Assembly (NCBI GenBank): GCA_019671135.1
Contig: JAHRHY010000012.1
Coordinates: 372,001 to 436,000 of the forward strand
Direction of reading: 5' to 3'
DNA length: 64,000 nt
Source: Linnemannia hyalina
Taxonomy: Eukaryota > Mortierellomycota > Mortierellomycetes > Mortierellales > Mortierellaceae
Shown here piece after piece: positions 1 to 11,592 of the stretch. Below the pieces are notes generated by a model. The model had not been told where the DNA came from and made no database searches. It saw only the letters and a program-made list of their open reading frames with translations. Positions within the stretch are counted from its first letter, which is position 1. Each line of letters starts with the position of its first letter. The position numbers were made by a program, and so were the translations under genes.

Positions 1-1844
1 CCAGATATATACACCCTTCTCAACTTGCTCAGACCTCTCAACTTGTCCAGGCCAGCACTGAGCACCAAGGGGATCCCCTTGCGACAGTCCTCTGCCAGGT
101 GGTAGTCCAAATCGCCACTCAGGTCAAGAACCTCAAGGTCCTCCAGTTGCGCAATCTGGTCAAGAACAACATCAATCGACCTCCGAGTCATCTCCTGCGC
201 CAACACCGCCTTGACACTCGTAGTGTCTGCCATCTCTGCAAGATCGGTGGCATCCTTGTCCAGCGTCATCCCAATTCCAATCAAGACTACAAGCTCCTTC
301 AAGTGCCGTGACGACCAGGGTTGCTCAGAGAGCACCATATCCCTCGTCCACAGAAACGACTCTGGTCCTCGAAACACCCTCAAGTTCCCACACCGAACCA
401 AGATCTGGTGAAGGTTGAGTCTCGACAGACCTCCACAGCCGACCAGATCCAACACTTCCAGCCCCTCCCCAAATGTACCGACAATTGACGATACGAGTGA
501 CCTGCGGATGGAACAGTTACTGATGGTGACCTCCTTGAGCTGTCGTGACTTGAGGAGCGCCTCGTCTGCCGAGAGTCGACGTTGCTTCTGTTGTTGTAAC
601 TGCTGTTGCTGTTGCTGTTGCTGTGACAGTCGTGGTGGACGCGGTGCTATCAGGTCGGGAGAGCAAGAGGTCAAGATGTCCTGGATCGCATTGCCAACCT
701 CGGTGTCGTGAATGTCGCGGCCTTTGCCAATATAGGTCAGACTCTTGGTGTTGGGAAAGCTCCATGTGAAGGGCCTCGGGCTGTTGAAGATGGCGTAGCG
801 TGTGAAGAAGGTGTAGGCCTCAAACCCAATCGACTCCAGACCTTGGCCACGAAACGAGAGCCGGTTGGTGTGGAGGACAATCTGATCAATATGGATTCTC
901 TTGATTTGACGAAAGTCCAACACTGATGTCGAGTCTGTCGTCGTAATAGTCTGCCCCTCCTCATCCACCTGCCCCTCCTCGACCTGTTCCTTCCCCACCT
1001 CCTCCTCCTTCTCCTCGTCTTGAAGGTCAGGAAATGCAGCGGTGTTAAAGTCTGAATTGACGGGTACAATCTCAACAGACCGTAGGAATAACTGCTCCAG
1101 ACGAGGACAGTTCCTGATCAACATGTTCATCTCTGGGACAGAAATCTTCCACTTGGTGATATGCAGTGAAACAAGGTTCTGATGCTGACACCGGATGAAG
1201 CCCCTAGCAAACCGTAGCGTGTGCTCCTTGGAGTGGAGACTCCAATCCTCGTTCAGGTGCGAAAGGGAAGTCTGCTGTCGAACAAGTCGAAGGAACCCCC
1301 GAATAGATACTGATGTGCTGCCTATCTTCCTCGGACTGCTTGATGGGTTGTTGGTGTTGCTGGCGCTGTTGTTGGTGTCGTTCTTGAGATCATCGTCAAA
1401 GGTACTGTCCAGGTCGTCGTCGTCGTCGTCGTAGTTTCCTTGATAAGATTCGTCAGAAGAGGTTTGTTCTCCTGATGAAGCATAGTTGGGAGCGATCCAT
1501 TGCCGTTGGGCAATATAAGGACGGTATTCTAGGCGGTTGATATGTTGACAAGAGGGCCCGGGCCACCGTTCTAGGAAGAAGACTGGGTCGTGTATGACCA
1601 ACTCTCGAACTAGGTGCTCGTGCTGGCGAAAGTTATGTTGGCTGAGGTAGTATGAGAGTGAGCTGTCAAAGTGAATGGTGTGCCAGAGCTGAGGCATAAA
1701 GTCGATCCGCCATGTCCTTGAGACGAGGATGCATGAGCATAGGTCGTGTTTGCTGCTGTCTAGGTATTGGGCAATGTGTGTGCGGATCTCTGGCAGGTCG
1801 AGAGGGGACAATGAATTAGTGTGTGAGGTGGAGGTGGATGCCAT
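1..1844 (-). CDS. F-box / leucine-rich-repeat-type protein (C-terminus beyond window)
   Basis: A reading frame without stops runs from an ATG at 1844 down to the left edge, giving at least 614 residues. The N-terminus has an F-box-like segment, about residues 10-55, with the pattern LPEIR...CILVSRTWR...LWHTIHF. F-box proteins of this style recruit substrates to SCF ubiquitin ligases through Skp1. The rest holds irregular leucine-rich blocks such as LKEVTISNC and LEVLDLVGCGG, with acidic and Ser/Asn inserts and a glutamine run encoded around 591-634. No intron is needed. The substrate cannot be inferred. The same general design is seen in the gene at 43338-45236. The protein is incomplete only because the window ends. 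Confidence 0.75.
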   Translation of the reverse strand, partial: MASTSTSHTNSLSPLDLPEIRTHIAQYLDSSKHDLCSCILVSRTWRIDFMPQLWHTIHFDSSLSYYLSQHNFRQHEHLVRELVIHDPVFFLERWPGPSCQHINRLEYRPYIAQRQWIAPNYASSGEQTSSDESYQGNYDDDDDDLDSTFDDDLKNDTNNSASNTNNPSSSPRKIGSTSVSIRGFLRLVRQQTSLSHLNEDWSLHSKEHTLRFARGFIRCQHQNLVSLHITKWKISVPEMNMLIRNCPRLEQLFLRSVEIVPVNSDFNTAAFPDLQDEEKEEEVGKEQVEEGQVDEEGQTITTTDSTSVLDFRQIKRIHIDQIVLHTNRLSFRGQGLESIGFEAYTFFTRYAIFNSPRPFTWSFPNTKSLTYIGKGRDIHDTEVGNAIQDILTSCSPDLIAPRPPRLSQQQQQQQQLQQQKQRRLSADEALLKSRQLKEVTISNCSIRRSLVSSIVGTFGEGLEVLDLVGCGGLSRLNLHQILVRCGNLRVFRGPESFLWTRDMVLSEQPWSSRHLKELVVLIGIGMTLDKDATDLAEMADTTSVKAVLAQEMTRRSIDVVLDQIAQLEDLEVLDLSGDLDYHLAEDCRKGIPLVLSAGLDKLRGLSKLRRVYIS

Positions 1845-2360
1845 GCTGTTGTGCTTGTTGCTGGTGTTGTGACTGAATGAGAATAGGAGGCGTTGGTTGG
1901 GAGAGGAAGGGGGAGGAGGAGGAGGAGTGAAAGTGCTGGCAGAGGGAGAATGAGCGAAGAGTGAAGAGTGAAGTGGGAAACAAAAGAAGCAGCAAAGTCT
2001 TATCCAATCCCATGAGCAGCCTATCCCTTGTGGCCGATTTTAGACGCGTCCTTTGTTCTGGCCCGGACCTTCCTTCCTTCCTTTTTTTCTCCCCCTCTCC
2101 GTCTTCTGCTCTTTCTCTCTCCCCCGCCAGAGGATGGGAGAGGGGGACAGACGTGCGCTAAAACCCACCAACGATGAGAAACAACCAAAAATAAACCATC
2201 CGGAATCTCACCCTTTAGCCCATCGTTCTTTGCTATCCAATTTTTTATCCGAACCAGGTGCAAAAAATGAGCATTCAGTTAACTTATTATCATGTTGAAG
2301 GATGAACGAATGCTTTTAGTAAGGGAGTAAAAAGGGTATCGATGTGTTGCACTCTCTTCT
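1845..2360. other. Intergenic region between two minus-strand genes
   Basis: About 515 bases lie between the start of the F-box gene and the stop of the SNG1-like gene. The part next to the F-box start is pyrimidine-rich on the minus strand, like other leaders in this window. I see no further gene. Confidence 0.5.
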
Positions 2361-5300
2361 TCACTTCACTTCGTCTGGTGTTTGGGGCCGCACCAGTTCA
2401 GAAGCGTACGGTTGGCGGTTCAACTTGGGCATCTCAATCACTGACCGGTCCTGGTCCACTACTTGTCTTTCGGTGTGGTGCGGGGTATCAAAGACTTGGG
2501 ATTCGGGTGGTGCGCTGGGTGAGGGCCCATTGCCAAGGGGACGAGGGTTGAGAGATCCCATCAACTGGACTGTGTTCCTGCTGGAGTGGAAACCCTCCTT
2601 GTTTCTATCTCCCTCTTCGCCCTCTGAGGAAGACGCGCTCTCACTCTCAGATTCATCATCCTTGTCCCGATCGTCATCCGTACCATCACTAAACTCTAGG
2701 TCCGTTTCTTCATCGTAGTGTCGGCTGCGAGCCGATCGCGGTTGCTTGGCCCCTTGGCTTTGTCTACCATGTTTCCCAGGTTCAGCATCGTAGACATCTC
2801 CAAACTCGTCCTGGTGGTGCTCCTGTCCATCGTGGTAGTAATGGTCGTCAGAGTCCGAGTAGTGAGCAGCAGTATGGTGGTATGGCTGTCGAAGGCGCAT
2901 ATCGGCCGCAATGGCATCCATCAACAGTCGCTTCTGGCGGGCGATCGCAAAGGGCAAGAAGGTGGTCGGGACAAGAATCCAGGCAAAGAGAATCGGCAAG
3001 TTGTAGCTCAGTCTGTTGTAGGACCCCATAAGAATGTACCGCGAGATCTGGACTCCGTTCAGGAAGGGCATCGCATAGACCCACCGGTAGAACGGCGGCA
3101 TCAGCTCAACTGGGTTGAAGACCGCAATGACGTTCATGACGACGAAGGTGACTGTGATGGGCGGAATGAAGACCACGGGGATCATAAAAATGAGGAAGAG
3201 GACCAACGACGCGACGGCACCTTGAACGAGTAACATCCCCAGGAAGAGCGTAAAGAAATGGCCGGCAGACTCGAACGGAACTCCAAAGATATAAAGCAAG
3301 ACCGTGTATGCCATAGAGAGTGAGCTCAGGAAGACAAAGAGGGGACCCACAAGGAGGATCATTGTCTTTTGCACACTGGCGTTTCGGGCAACTGGCTGCA
3401 CTATATTCGCGACAAAGTACGTGCTTCCGCCTGCAACAAGGAAGATCCAAATGTACGCCACAGAGGTTGCCGAGGTGATGATCGTCGCCGTTGGAGGGTG
3501 AAGATCCAGTTCGTGGAACGCGACAGGCATGCCCAAGACTTGAGGAGCATTGGCCAAGGGAGTCAAGGTCGTGTTTGCTGAGCCGGCAAAGGTCAGGACA
3601 AAGTAGATCCAAGACGGATTGAAGTTGGCGGTGAATTGAAGAAATTGGGTGTACATGCTGGCGACGATATAGGGCTTGACAACGAGTGGGTTCCTGCCGC
3701 TGTCGTAAATGAACAAAAACGCCTTGCTGGGGTCGTAGTTTGGATCCGGGCCTGCGACTGCCTTGTTGAGAGCTGTTGAAGCGTTGGGCATCACCACAAT
3801 AGCGCCCCAGTAGTTGCCGTTTTCGACGTCGTTGATTACGCCCTGGACGTCCCGGTATCCCGATTGAATCGACCAATTGATTTGTTTGGGAATGGCGCTG
3901 TCGCGTTGAGTGAAGTTGATAAAGCTGTTGGCGATCATGGATTTGTCCAGGTCTACCACCAGAACATCAAAGTTCTTTAACCGATCCTCCGACTGGAACT
4001 ACATGTTGTATAGGAAAGAGCCAGTTAATTTAGAACCATCGCATCAGAACAGAACCCGCGGAGAGAGCACTATGACATGATATTAAATGCTGCATTTTTA
4101 CCTCCGCCGCAAAGTACAAGGCCATCAGGGAAAAGTACGTGATCGTCATAACAAAGAGGACCTTGGCCATCTTGGCAGCAATGAACTTCAAGCTGGGAGC
4201 ATCGGGCATGTTGAGGATGACGTCGACAAAGTTGAACAGATCCGTCTCAGGCTCTTCTCCCTCTCTCCCAGGGTAGCCCGACTTGCGGAACTGCCGACCG
4301 CCACGGCCCCCATAAGGAACCTTCTCCATGATCTTGTTCCTGGTATACTGCTCCTTGCCAGCATTGCCCCATTCACCGCGCCTAGTAGGAAGCGATGTGC
4401 TTCCTCTCTTCCAAGAAACATGGTGGTTGTCGCCAGGATGTACATTATTGAGCGTCACCTCCTGTGATACGGAGACTCGCCGGAACAGGGAAAAAGGATT
4501 TCGAGATACAGGAGGCGGCTCCAGAAAGTGCTGCTGCGGTGTTCCTGCAGGTGTCGCCGCCGAGTGAGAGTGTGAAAAATGATGATGATCGGCGGGATAA
4601 GGGCGGGCAGCCGCTACTGAAGGCGATTGTCGACTAGATGAGAGACTTGAAAGGTTGGGTGATTTGGGTCCTCGAAGGTCCCCGTCCCAGGTGCCTTCCA
4701 AAGTCGAGGCGTCGCTCAAACGGGTTTGTCGAGTGTTGCCACTCCTTTTCCTGCGGGTCTCGCCACTGCGGCGGCCACTCCTTTCAGAAGCAGTAAGGAG
4801 TTTGCTCCTCGGTGAGGTCCTACTGCGGGTCGATGTGTCGGCGTTGGATGAAGTGCTGTATGGTTCGTGGTGGGCGTGTCTCTGCATCTCCAAGTCGCTT
4901 GGCACAGGGCGTGAAGAGTGCGACGAAGGGCAGGTGGGTCGATGTGTTGGGTGCAAGAAGTTAGTGCCTTGTGGGAAATCGTAGGAGTGGGCGTAGCGAT
5001 GACTGCCGGTGCGTTTACTGGGTAAGCTGGCAGGGTGATGGGCGAAGGCAGCGTCGTACAAGGGAGCAGCTTCAGCAAAAGAGTTGGTCGAAGGTGCAAT
5101 TGAGACTCGATTGGATCCAAGCCTTGGAGACGCTGCTCTCTCCTCGTAGAAACGAATAGCAGCCTTTTCATCGACAAACTGTGTTGGTGGAGGGTGTGAA
5201 GGATATGCTATTGTTGCAGATGGGGGTGGGGGTGTTGAAGGGGCCCAGCTGCTGGCTCTGGCGTGGCCCCTGCTGTTCCTGCTCCTGGCTGCAGGTGCTT

Positions 5301-5661
5301 GTCTGTTATACGGCTCAGAGAGTCGAGCTGTATCCTCGTTCGTTGGTAGGAGGGAGTGTGGATTGAGAGAGCGAGGAGGTTCTGGTGGAGGAGAGGAGCA
5401 AGAGGAGAGGACGGGAGAGGAAGGGGCAAGGGTCGGTGATAGTACTGTTGAGGGAGGTCGTTGTGTGGGTGACCGAGAAGCTCGTAGGGAGGGTGACAAA
5501 GGAACAGAAGAAGGAAGAGGAAGAGAAGGAGAAGCTGACGACTGCCTGCTGTTGTTGTTGCCGTTGTCGTAGTTGCCGTTGCTGCTGTTGCTGTTGCTGT
5601 TGGCGGCTATTGTTGCATTGCCTGAAGAGGCCAGGCTGAGGTGGCTCCTGTTGGTTGCCAT
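2361..5661 (-). CDS. SNG1/DUF3533-family multi-pass membrane protein
   Basis: Two exons, 5661-4102 and 3998-2361, joined in phase 0 across a 103-nt GT-AG intron, encode about 1065 residues. The ATG at 5661 is the first one; upstream in frame there is only a TTG. Residues 1-495 are Ser/Pro-rich and look disordered. A first membrane helix (about 497-518) precedes a soluble loop, then four or five further helices between about 700 and 875, then an acidic Asp/Glu/Ser tail. The loop and helix cluster match the DUF3533 family of yeast Sng1, which is linked to nitrosoguanidine resistance and plasma-membrane stress responses. Yeast Sng1 is about half this size, so the long N-terminus and acidic tail are extra. 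An alternative acceptor 6 nt downstream (exon from 3992) also keeps the frame. The molecular activity of the family is not established. Confidence 0.8.
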
Positions 5662-7333
5662 GGCCAAAGAAGCGGGCTATTTTTTTTTGACTTGCAGGAG
5701 AGGGGGGATGAGGTAGTGAATGGCAAGTGAATGGAGTAAAGAGTTGTTTATGATCTGTGTTGAATCTGTTTGAGAGTGAGTGTTGGGATCAAAAGTAGGG
5801 TTGGGAAAAGGTGGGAGGAGTATGAATAAGGGTGAGAGTGAGGAGAAATAAGAAGTGTTCGAGAAGAAAGGGAAAGGAAAGGAGAGTGGTGGGAGGGAGA
5901 GGGATGGATTGTTAGTGCCGGTGTGGGAGCATGCTCAGTCAATGGGCAAAAAAGAAAGGGAAAAAAAGAGGGCTGTTGTTTGTTACCCTTGAGCAAAGGA
6001 TTCGATCGTATGCTGTTTATCACACATCGCACACATGTAAACTACATACAAGTGCGCTCGACTAGTTGGGGTAAGGCGGGAGAAAGAAAGGGAAGTGGCT
6101 GACACCAACAAGGGAGGGAAGGGGAGGACCAAAAGGGCGGTTGATTGGCCACCATCCAGGGCATCCCTTTTCTTTTTTCCAGGAACAAAAAAATAGATAA
6201 AATCAAGAGCCAATGACCAGCTGCTACCTCTCTGAACCCCAGGGCATCCATCAATTCAAATCAGTCCCTCCTTTTGTTACAGGCGTCATCGGTTTATTCA
6301 TTCTGTCCTTCAAAACGAACTTCTCTCTTCCTCTGACTGTATTGTAAGGGCAACGTTACAAACAACAAAGGAACAACTACGAAGGAAGGATTGTGTGAAT
6401 GTCTAGAATGTATACTGTCTGTCGTCAGAGACATGGCGGTGTTCACATCCTCCCAGGAGACCACAGACACAGGAAAGGGAAAAAGGAACTTCCCGCGAGT
6501 TTTCCAAACGGGTAAAAGAATGCCTTTTATGTCTTTGTTCAGTTTGTTGTCTTTGTATCATTCTGCTTCATCTCATACTGCTTCGTTCTTTTCCTTTCCC
6601 TTCGATCCGACTCTTCTCTTGGCAATTGGGAGAGTATGGATGTGCATCATTTCCCAATCGGGAAGACAGCCATGGGTCTGCCCCTTTCCTCTTTCTCCGC
6701 GCGGAAAATACTTTTCTACGCCCGATCGCCCACCAAGCTGACAATACAACTCAGGCACAAGGTAGGCCCATGATACGGCATGGGAGCAATGGCCTGAGCA
6801 TATTTTTTCCCTTTTTTGCTCCTTCATTTCCCTCATACTACCTTCAACGTACTCATTCGCAACCACCATAGCAACATGGCAAGATACGACGACGTCGATG
6901 AATTGGCGTATCAATTGAGAACAGGACCCTTCATTCCTTCGGTATGAATGCCACTCAAGGCCAAGGATCAAACAAAACCTGCAGGCTCATATTTCTCGAT
7001 CAAACGTCGATTAAACCATGGATCCCAAATCCTGTTCGTTGATGCCATTTCTTTACCCATGCAAACGATTCAGGTGTGCCAGGGCAGGGACATTGCTACT
7101 TGTGATACTCTTACACCGTGCCCTTGTGAATCGGCGAATAGCAAAAGATAGAACATCGTCCCTCCCATGAACACAATACATATTTCGTAGACCTACATTG
7201 ACACCATGGCTCAAATAAAAGAAAAAGTAAAGGGCCCCACAAAAGACGATGGTATCTTCACTCTTTTTCTGCCTCAGATCATCTTTCATCTTTTTCATTC
7301 CCACCTTCTCGTTTCTCCCTCCCTCTCGATACA
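5662..7333. other. Gene-poor stretch upstream of the monooxygenase island
   Basis: No convincing gene. Both strands have only short composition-driven frames. A 23-codon frame at 6876-6947 ends at a GTATGA, so it could be a small first exon, but I found no downstream partner. The region next to 5661 is probably the promoter and leader of the SNG1-like gene. Confidence 0.4.
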
Positions 7334-8095
7334 ACGGCCACCGAAACCCCAACACTTAAACCCTCGCAACCTTCTCCCAGCAAACACAAGACCCCTCACG
7401 TTTTAATTGTGGGTGCTGGTGTGACTGGTCTCTTTCTGGTGATCCTCCTGGAGCGAGCTCGTATTCCTTATCAGGTTTATGAACGCGCCAAGGGTTCCAA
7501 GCGCCTAGGTAAGCAAACAGCACTGGTTTGTGCATCCAATACCTATGGTCGTTTTGCCACCAAATCTTCGTCCATACACAGTACTCTGTTTTACTTTTTT
7601 TCTCGCTTACAGGAGACCGTTATGTCCCTGAACGCTGGAGTGTTCCCAGTCGTCGAGCAATTGGGGTCTATGTGAGGAGCTGCTGAAGGTATATCTTCGT
7701 TTAACTGGTGGATTTAAGATCTACTGGAGCGATCTCTCCCTGCTCTACCGCCTCAAACCCGATATCTAGTACGTGTAAGTCTCTGCCATTAACTACAACA
7801 ACTAGCATCCCAGGACTTAGTCGCCATGACAACGATGGTCAAGGGCTAATGGTCGTTGGAACAATCTCCACTTTAGTGTCGGGTACAGTCATATTGTTTT
7901 CGCACGGCCGGAATTTTACGACCTTTGCTATCCAGGGTGCCTGCAGAGAAGATCCAATTCAACAAGATGCTCACGACCATGGAGCAGGATGACAATGGTG
8001 TTACGAACCATTGTGCCGATGGAACCTCTTACAGGGGTGACATCGTCGTCGAGCAGACGGAGCGTACAGTGACGTCCGTCAGGCTATGACGAGAC
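7334..8095 (+). pseudogene. FAD-dependent monooxygenase copy A, truncated and start-less
   Basis: This is a decayed relative of the intact genes at 11593 and 13978. The frame that leads into the FAD motif HVLIVGAGVTG (7394 onward) begins with ACG at 7334 where the paralogue has ATG before GCCACTGAA, so the start codon appears lost. Exon 1 keeps the family's phase-1 donor (exon end 7508, ...CTAG/GTAAGC). The second exon has one extra base before the conserved VMSLNAGVFP block, then a stop at 7673 and more shifts. A third block (7877-8095) retains VGYSHIVFARPEFYDL but is frameshifted, and it stops before the last three exons. Nothing resembling exons 4-6 follows, so the 3' half is deleted. Confidence 0.75.
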
Positions 8096-8454
8096 GGATG
8101 TAAGAGAAATTAAAAATTGGCTACACGCATTTTGATCAATAGAAGTGTTGGAGGAGAGACTGTTCGCCATCTATCATTCAGGAACCAAGTGTTTATTAGT
8201 CTCACTTTTTGATCAGTTGGCAGGCCGTGTTGACCCTGAATAGTTCGAGGAGACATAATCGATCCAAGACATAATCGCCTCAGCTACCATGCCGCGTGCC
8301 TTTGCACATTTGTTATCAACAACAGCGCGCAGTCTCGATGGACGGAATCGTTTCGTGCCACTATCCTGTTCGCCCAGCTTGCACGTTCATTTTCTTGAGA
8401 AAGACAACAAAAAAAGAAAATATGTGTACAACTCAACCATGTCGAATGTCAACC

Positions 8455-8500
8455 CATCTCTCATCTCTCATCTCTCATCTCTCATCTCTCATCTCTCATC
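8455..8500 (+). repeat. Heptanucleotide tandem repeat (TCATCTC)n
   Basis: Six to seven head-to-tail copies of a 7-base unit lie about 120 bases upstream of monooxygenase copy B. The corresponding leader of copy C (around 11460-11500) shares flanking sequence (ATGTCGAATGTCA) but has only short imperfect versions, so the expansion is specific to copy B. Confidence 0.8.
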
Positions 8501-8618
8501 ATTTTCACCACTTCGTGTTCATCATCTCTTTTTCTCCCTTCTCATTTCTCGCGAACTTCTGACTTCATACTTTCTCCTCTTTCCGCCAACTCCTCTCTAA
8601 CGCACACAGCAAACTTAA

Positions 8619-10356
8619 ATGGCGTTAGACGATGAACCGTCAGTCAAGTATCCCTCCCAGTCCCCTCCTATCAGCGATGGCAGGAACCACCATGTCATGA
8701 TTGTCGGAGCTGGGCTAGGTGGACTCCTTCTCGCCATTCCCTTGGACAAGGCCGGCATCCCGTACGAGATCTACGAACGAGCGAAAGAGGTCAAGCCCCT
8801 GGGTAGGTATCAATTGGCTGACACGACCTTGTTTCTCTTTCAACCTTCCTCGCCTACTAATACCGCCTGGTCTCAATCTCACAATAGGGGCTGTCATGAC
8901 TTTGAACGCTGGAGACTTCCCGGCACTGGAACAATTCGGGTTCTACGAGGAATTCGTCAAGCTCTCGCTACCGGTTACATGGACATCCGTTTACCATGGC
9001 GACATGACCGAGATCATCACACTTAAAATAAGCTCGCGGACGTGTAAGGACGCGGGTTCGAAATTGTTAATTGGCGCACTCTTGTATAGAAAAGGACAAC
9101 AATGGGACTAACACAGTATATGTTACTCCGAAACGTTCTCCTTCTTCTTGTTTAGCATCGGCTACGACCATATCGTCTTCCCGCGACCGGAATTCTATGA
9201 TCTGGTGCTCTCCCGAGTGCCTCGCGAGAAGATCCATTTCAACAAGAAAGTCATGTCCATGGAGCAGAACAAAGAGGGTGCCTTGATCCGCGGCTCGGAC
9301 GGGACTACTTACCACGGCGACATTCTCATGGAGCAGATGGTGCCTACAGCGGAATCTGTCAGGCTCTTTACAAACGCATGGACAAGGCAAGAATACTCCT
9401 TCCTTCTTACTTAGAAGAACTCAACGAGTGTTACATCTGCATGGTCGGCACTACAAGACCACTCGATCCAGTGAAATATCCGGCGGTAGAGAAGAAGGAT
9501 ACGAGTGTTTATCAGATAGTCGGAAGAAACAGCAATTATTCGGTAAGAGCAAGAACCAAGGAACGTCACCATGTCACTTTCTAACATCACCAGCGAGAAA
9601 ACATTTGCTCTAACCTTCCTCTCTCTCTCTCTCTTCATCCCTCTGTTTTATCATAGTGGAGTGTCTTCTCGATTCCCGGGAACAGGATTTGTTGGAGCGT
9701 CAAACTCCAATTGCTAACTGTCGAGGAGGCGACCCAGCACAAGTTCAGGAACTCGGAATGGGGATCCGACACAAGCGACCCCGTGATCAAGGAAGTGAGG
9801 GACTTTCTGATCCCTATGGGCGGCACCTTAGGGGACTTAATTGATTCCTCCCCACGAGACACGATTTCGCGTGTCTTCTTGGAGGACAAGTTGTTCAAGA
9901 CGTGGAACCATGGCCGAACTGTTCTCATTGGCGATGGTATGTTTACTTTTGGTGTTCGCTTTTTTGGTTTGACCGAATGCTCCTACACAATCAACTATCT
10001 ACATGCTCTCTCAAAAAAAATTCTCTTCCCTCTGTTCGTTGCTCTCATGCATTGTATCCACAGCTTGCCATAAGCTCCTACCAAGCGTAGGCTTGGGTGC
10101 GGTGACAGCAATGCAGGACGCTGTAGTTCTTGCGAACTACTTGTACGAAATGAAAGGTCTCGCGTTCTCGGACATCAGCGCAACACTGGACCAGTTTAAG
10201 AACGAGCGCTACAGCAAAGTCAAAGTACAGGTATCCTTTATTCATCAGATCCCTGTTCGTGGGAGTGGACCTGTACTTCCCCAAAGACCTTCTCAAAGAT
10301 ACTTGGATGAACAGGTAAAAACGGATGGTGGGGAGCATGCACCTGTTGTAGTTTGA
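8619..10356 (+). pseudogene. FAD-dependent monooxygenase copy B, frameshifted with fused last exons
   Basis: Strong match to copy C over its whole length, including the leader and the start MALD.EPS.KYPSQ. Exon 1 is 8619-8802 and is intact with the GAGLGG dinucleotide motif. Exon 2 (8888-9043) is one base shorter than in copies C and D at its donor, breaking the phase into exon 3 (from about 9157). In exon 3 the second FAD motif, GADGAYS in the paralogues, is destroyed by a single-base shift near 9330, followed by a stop around 9411. Exon 4 (9658-9939) and the start of exon 5 (after 10064) are well preserved, with GRTVLIGD and ACHKLLPSVGLGAV. A deletion then joins the middle of exon 5 directly to the end of exon 6, giving an intact-looking tail to the stop at 10356. 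It cannot encode a complete enzyme; shorter products from the start or from internal ATGs are possible. Confidence 0.8.
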
Positions 10357-10788
10357 GTTCTGCGAGAGAAAAATAAAGTGAATCGATAGTTCCCTTTGCT
10401 GGTGTTTTGAAGTGTGTCCAATTGGTTTTTCCCCATCCGTTCATCTCGGAAATCGTATGCTTGGCACTGCTCTCATATGGTTTCCTTGTGCCCACACACA
10501 CAAACACTTTCACATACCACTCTTTCTATTTTTTTGTGTTTCTTATCGCTTCACTTTAGCTTGTCACAAGCTCTCTGCTGAGTGGTGGATTGGGTGTAAC
10601 TGACATGCAGGATGCTGTTGTCCTCGTGAACTGTTTGTACGAGATGATAGGTATCGCACTAGCGGATATTCAGCAAATATTCGACAGTTTCCATGAGGAG
10701 CGCTACTCTTGAATCAAGGAGCAGTTCGATGCCTGCAAAATGAGTTGCCAAGTTGATTTATGGCGAGGTAAAGAACGGTACTTTATCT
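9417..10788 (+). repeat. Left arm of a 1,372-nt near-perfect inverted repeat
   Basis: Every base pairs with the reverse complement of 16260-17631 (coordinates sum to 27048). The one difference I found is G at 9497 against the complement of T at 17551 (A). The arm holds the 3' part of pseudogene B and the start of the exon relic at 10560. Outside the arm, identity falls abruptly: about 3 mismatches in the next 20-26 bases on each side, and no similarity beyond roughly 9340 and 10815. Confidence 0.93.
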
Positions 10789-10980
10789 AATTTCTTCTCT
10801 GTGTAATGTTACGACACTTTTTTTCCTCCTTTCGACTAGATGCTGAAGATATTCCCGCACATCGTAGTCTTCAGTTGGTTTCCTGAATCGGTCTAGCTGA
10901 AGGGGGATTGAGGGTGTGGAATTTCGACCCCACGCAACTTTCCTCCTTCGGCTCCTAATCGAGGAACTGGAGATACCAAG
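10560..10980 (+). pseudogene. Relic of the last two exons of another monooxygenase copy
   Basis: After an intron-like acceptor (TTTAG at 10555-10559) there is a degenerate version of the family's exon 5, with CTTGTCACAAG then GGDLG/MQDAV-like codons and ...EERYS followed by an in-frame TGA at 10709. A second acceptor near 10841 is followed by a degenerate last exon in which FRP.ATFLPSAPNRGTG corresponds to FRPQAIFLPQVPNRGTT of copy C. Exons 1-4 are absent. It sits directly behind pseudogene B, so the two were joined by deletion or recombination. Confidence 0.65.
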
Positions 10981-11075
10981 CCAAGCAAGCTAAATTGAAG
11001 GCAGAGGAGCAAGCACCTTTTATGATTTGAGGTCGGTAATGCTACAATGAATTTTTCAATAGGTGATGAATGTTA

Positions 11076-11164
11076 ATGTTGTGGGCGCATGCTGGATAGC
11101 AAGGTGGTCGAGTACAGAAAGTCGACTGAAATGTACCCCAGGGTTTCAATCCCCCCCACGACAT
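11076..11164 (+). other. Hairpin-forming element with weak tRNA-Ser-like look
   Basis: Bases 11076-11085 pair with 11155-11164 (10 pairs, one G-U). Between them are GTGGTCGAGT, which resembles a serine tRNA D-arm (A-box), and GGGTTTCAATCCC, which resembles a T-arm (B-box) with one substitution. A 7-bp acceptor model spanning 11078-11162 gives 85 nt, the length of a type II tRNA. I cannot fold a proper anticodon arm, so this may be a tRNA relic or a chance hairpin. Confidence 0.15.
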
Positions 11165-11592
11165 AGATAGCTCTCTTATCTCAGATCCCCTCCGATATCG
11201 TTGATAGTGGCCCCTGCCCGAAGCCACAACCAAGAAAAATGAAAAGCTAGCTTCTTCTCATATTGACGCATGGTACAGTACCATCCTTTCGGCAGCCCGT
11301 GATTATTAATATTCTAATGCCTTGTTTAATTCATTCTCACAAGAACATGGGCCTGTGATGTTGACCCATCGTACCATCAACTTCATAAGAATCGGCGTCC
11401 TCCTCCTCAAAGAGTCAAACAAACAAGGAAAATAAAGAAAATGGTACACACCATTCAGACGATGTCGAATGTCAGTCAACCCCATCATCCTCTTCATCTC
11501 TTCTTTACTCATCATCTGCTCTCTCTCTCTCATTCCATTTCCAAATTCATTCATCACCCCCTCTCCGTCGTTTCAGCTCTGCTCAAACCTTA

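Noticed and set aside
8455..8500. Heptamer tandem array considered as a CRISPR-like or regulatory array
   Set aside because: The units are directly contiguous with no spacers; it is a simple repeat in a decayed gene leader.
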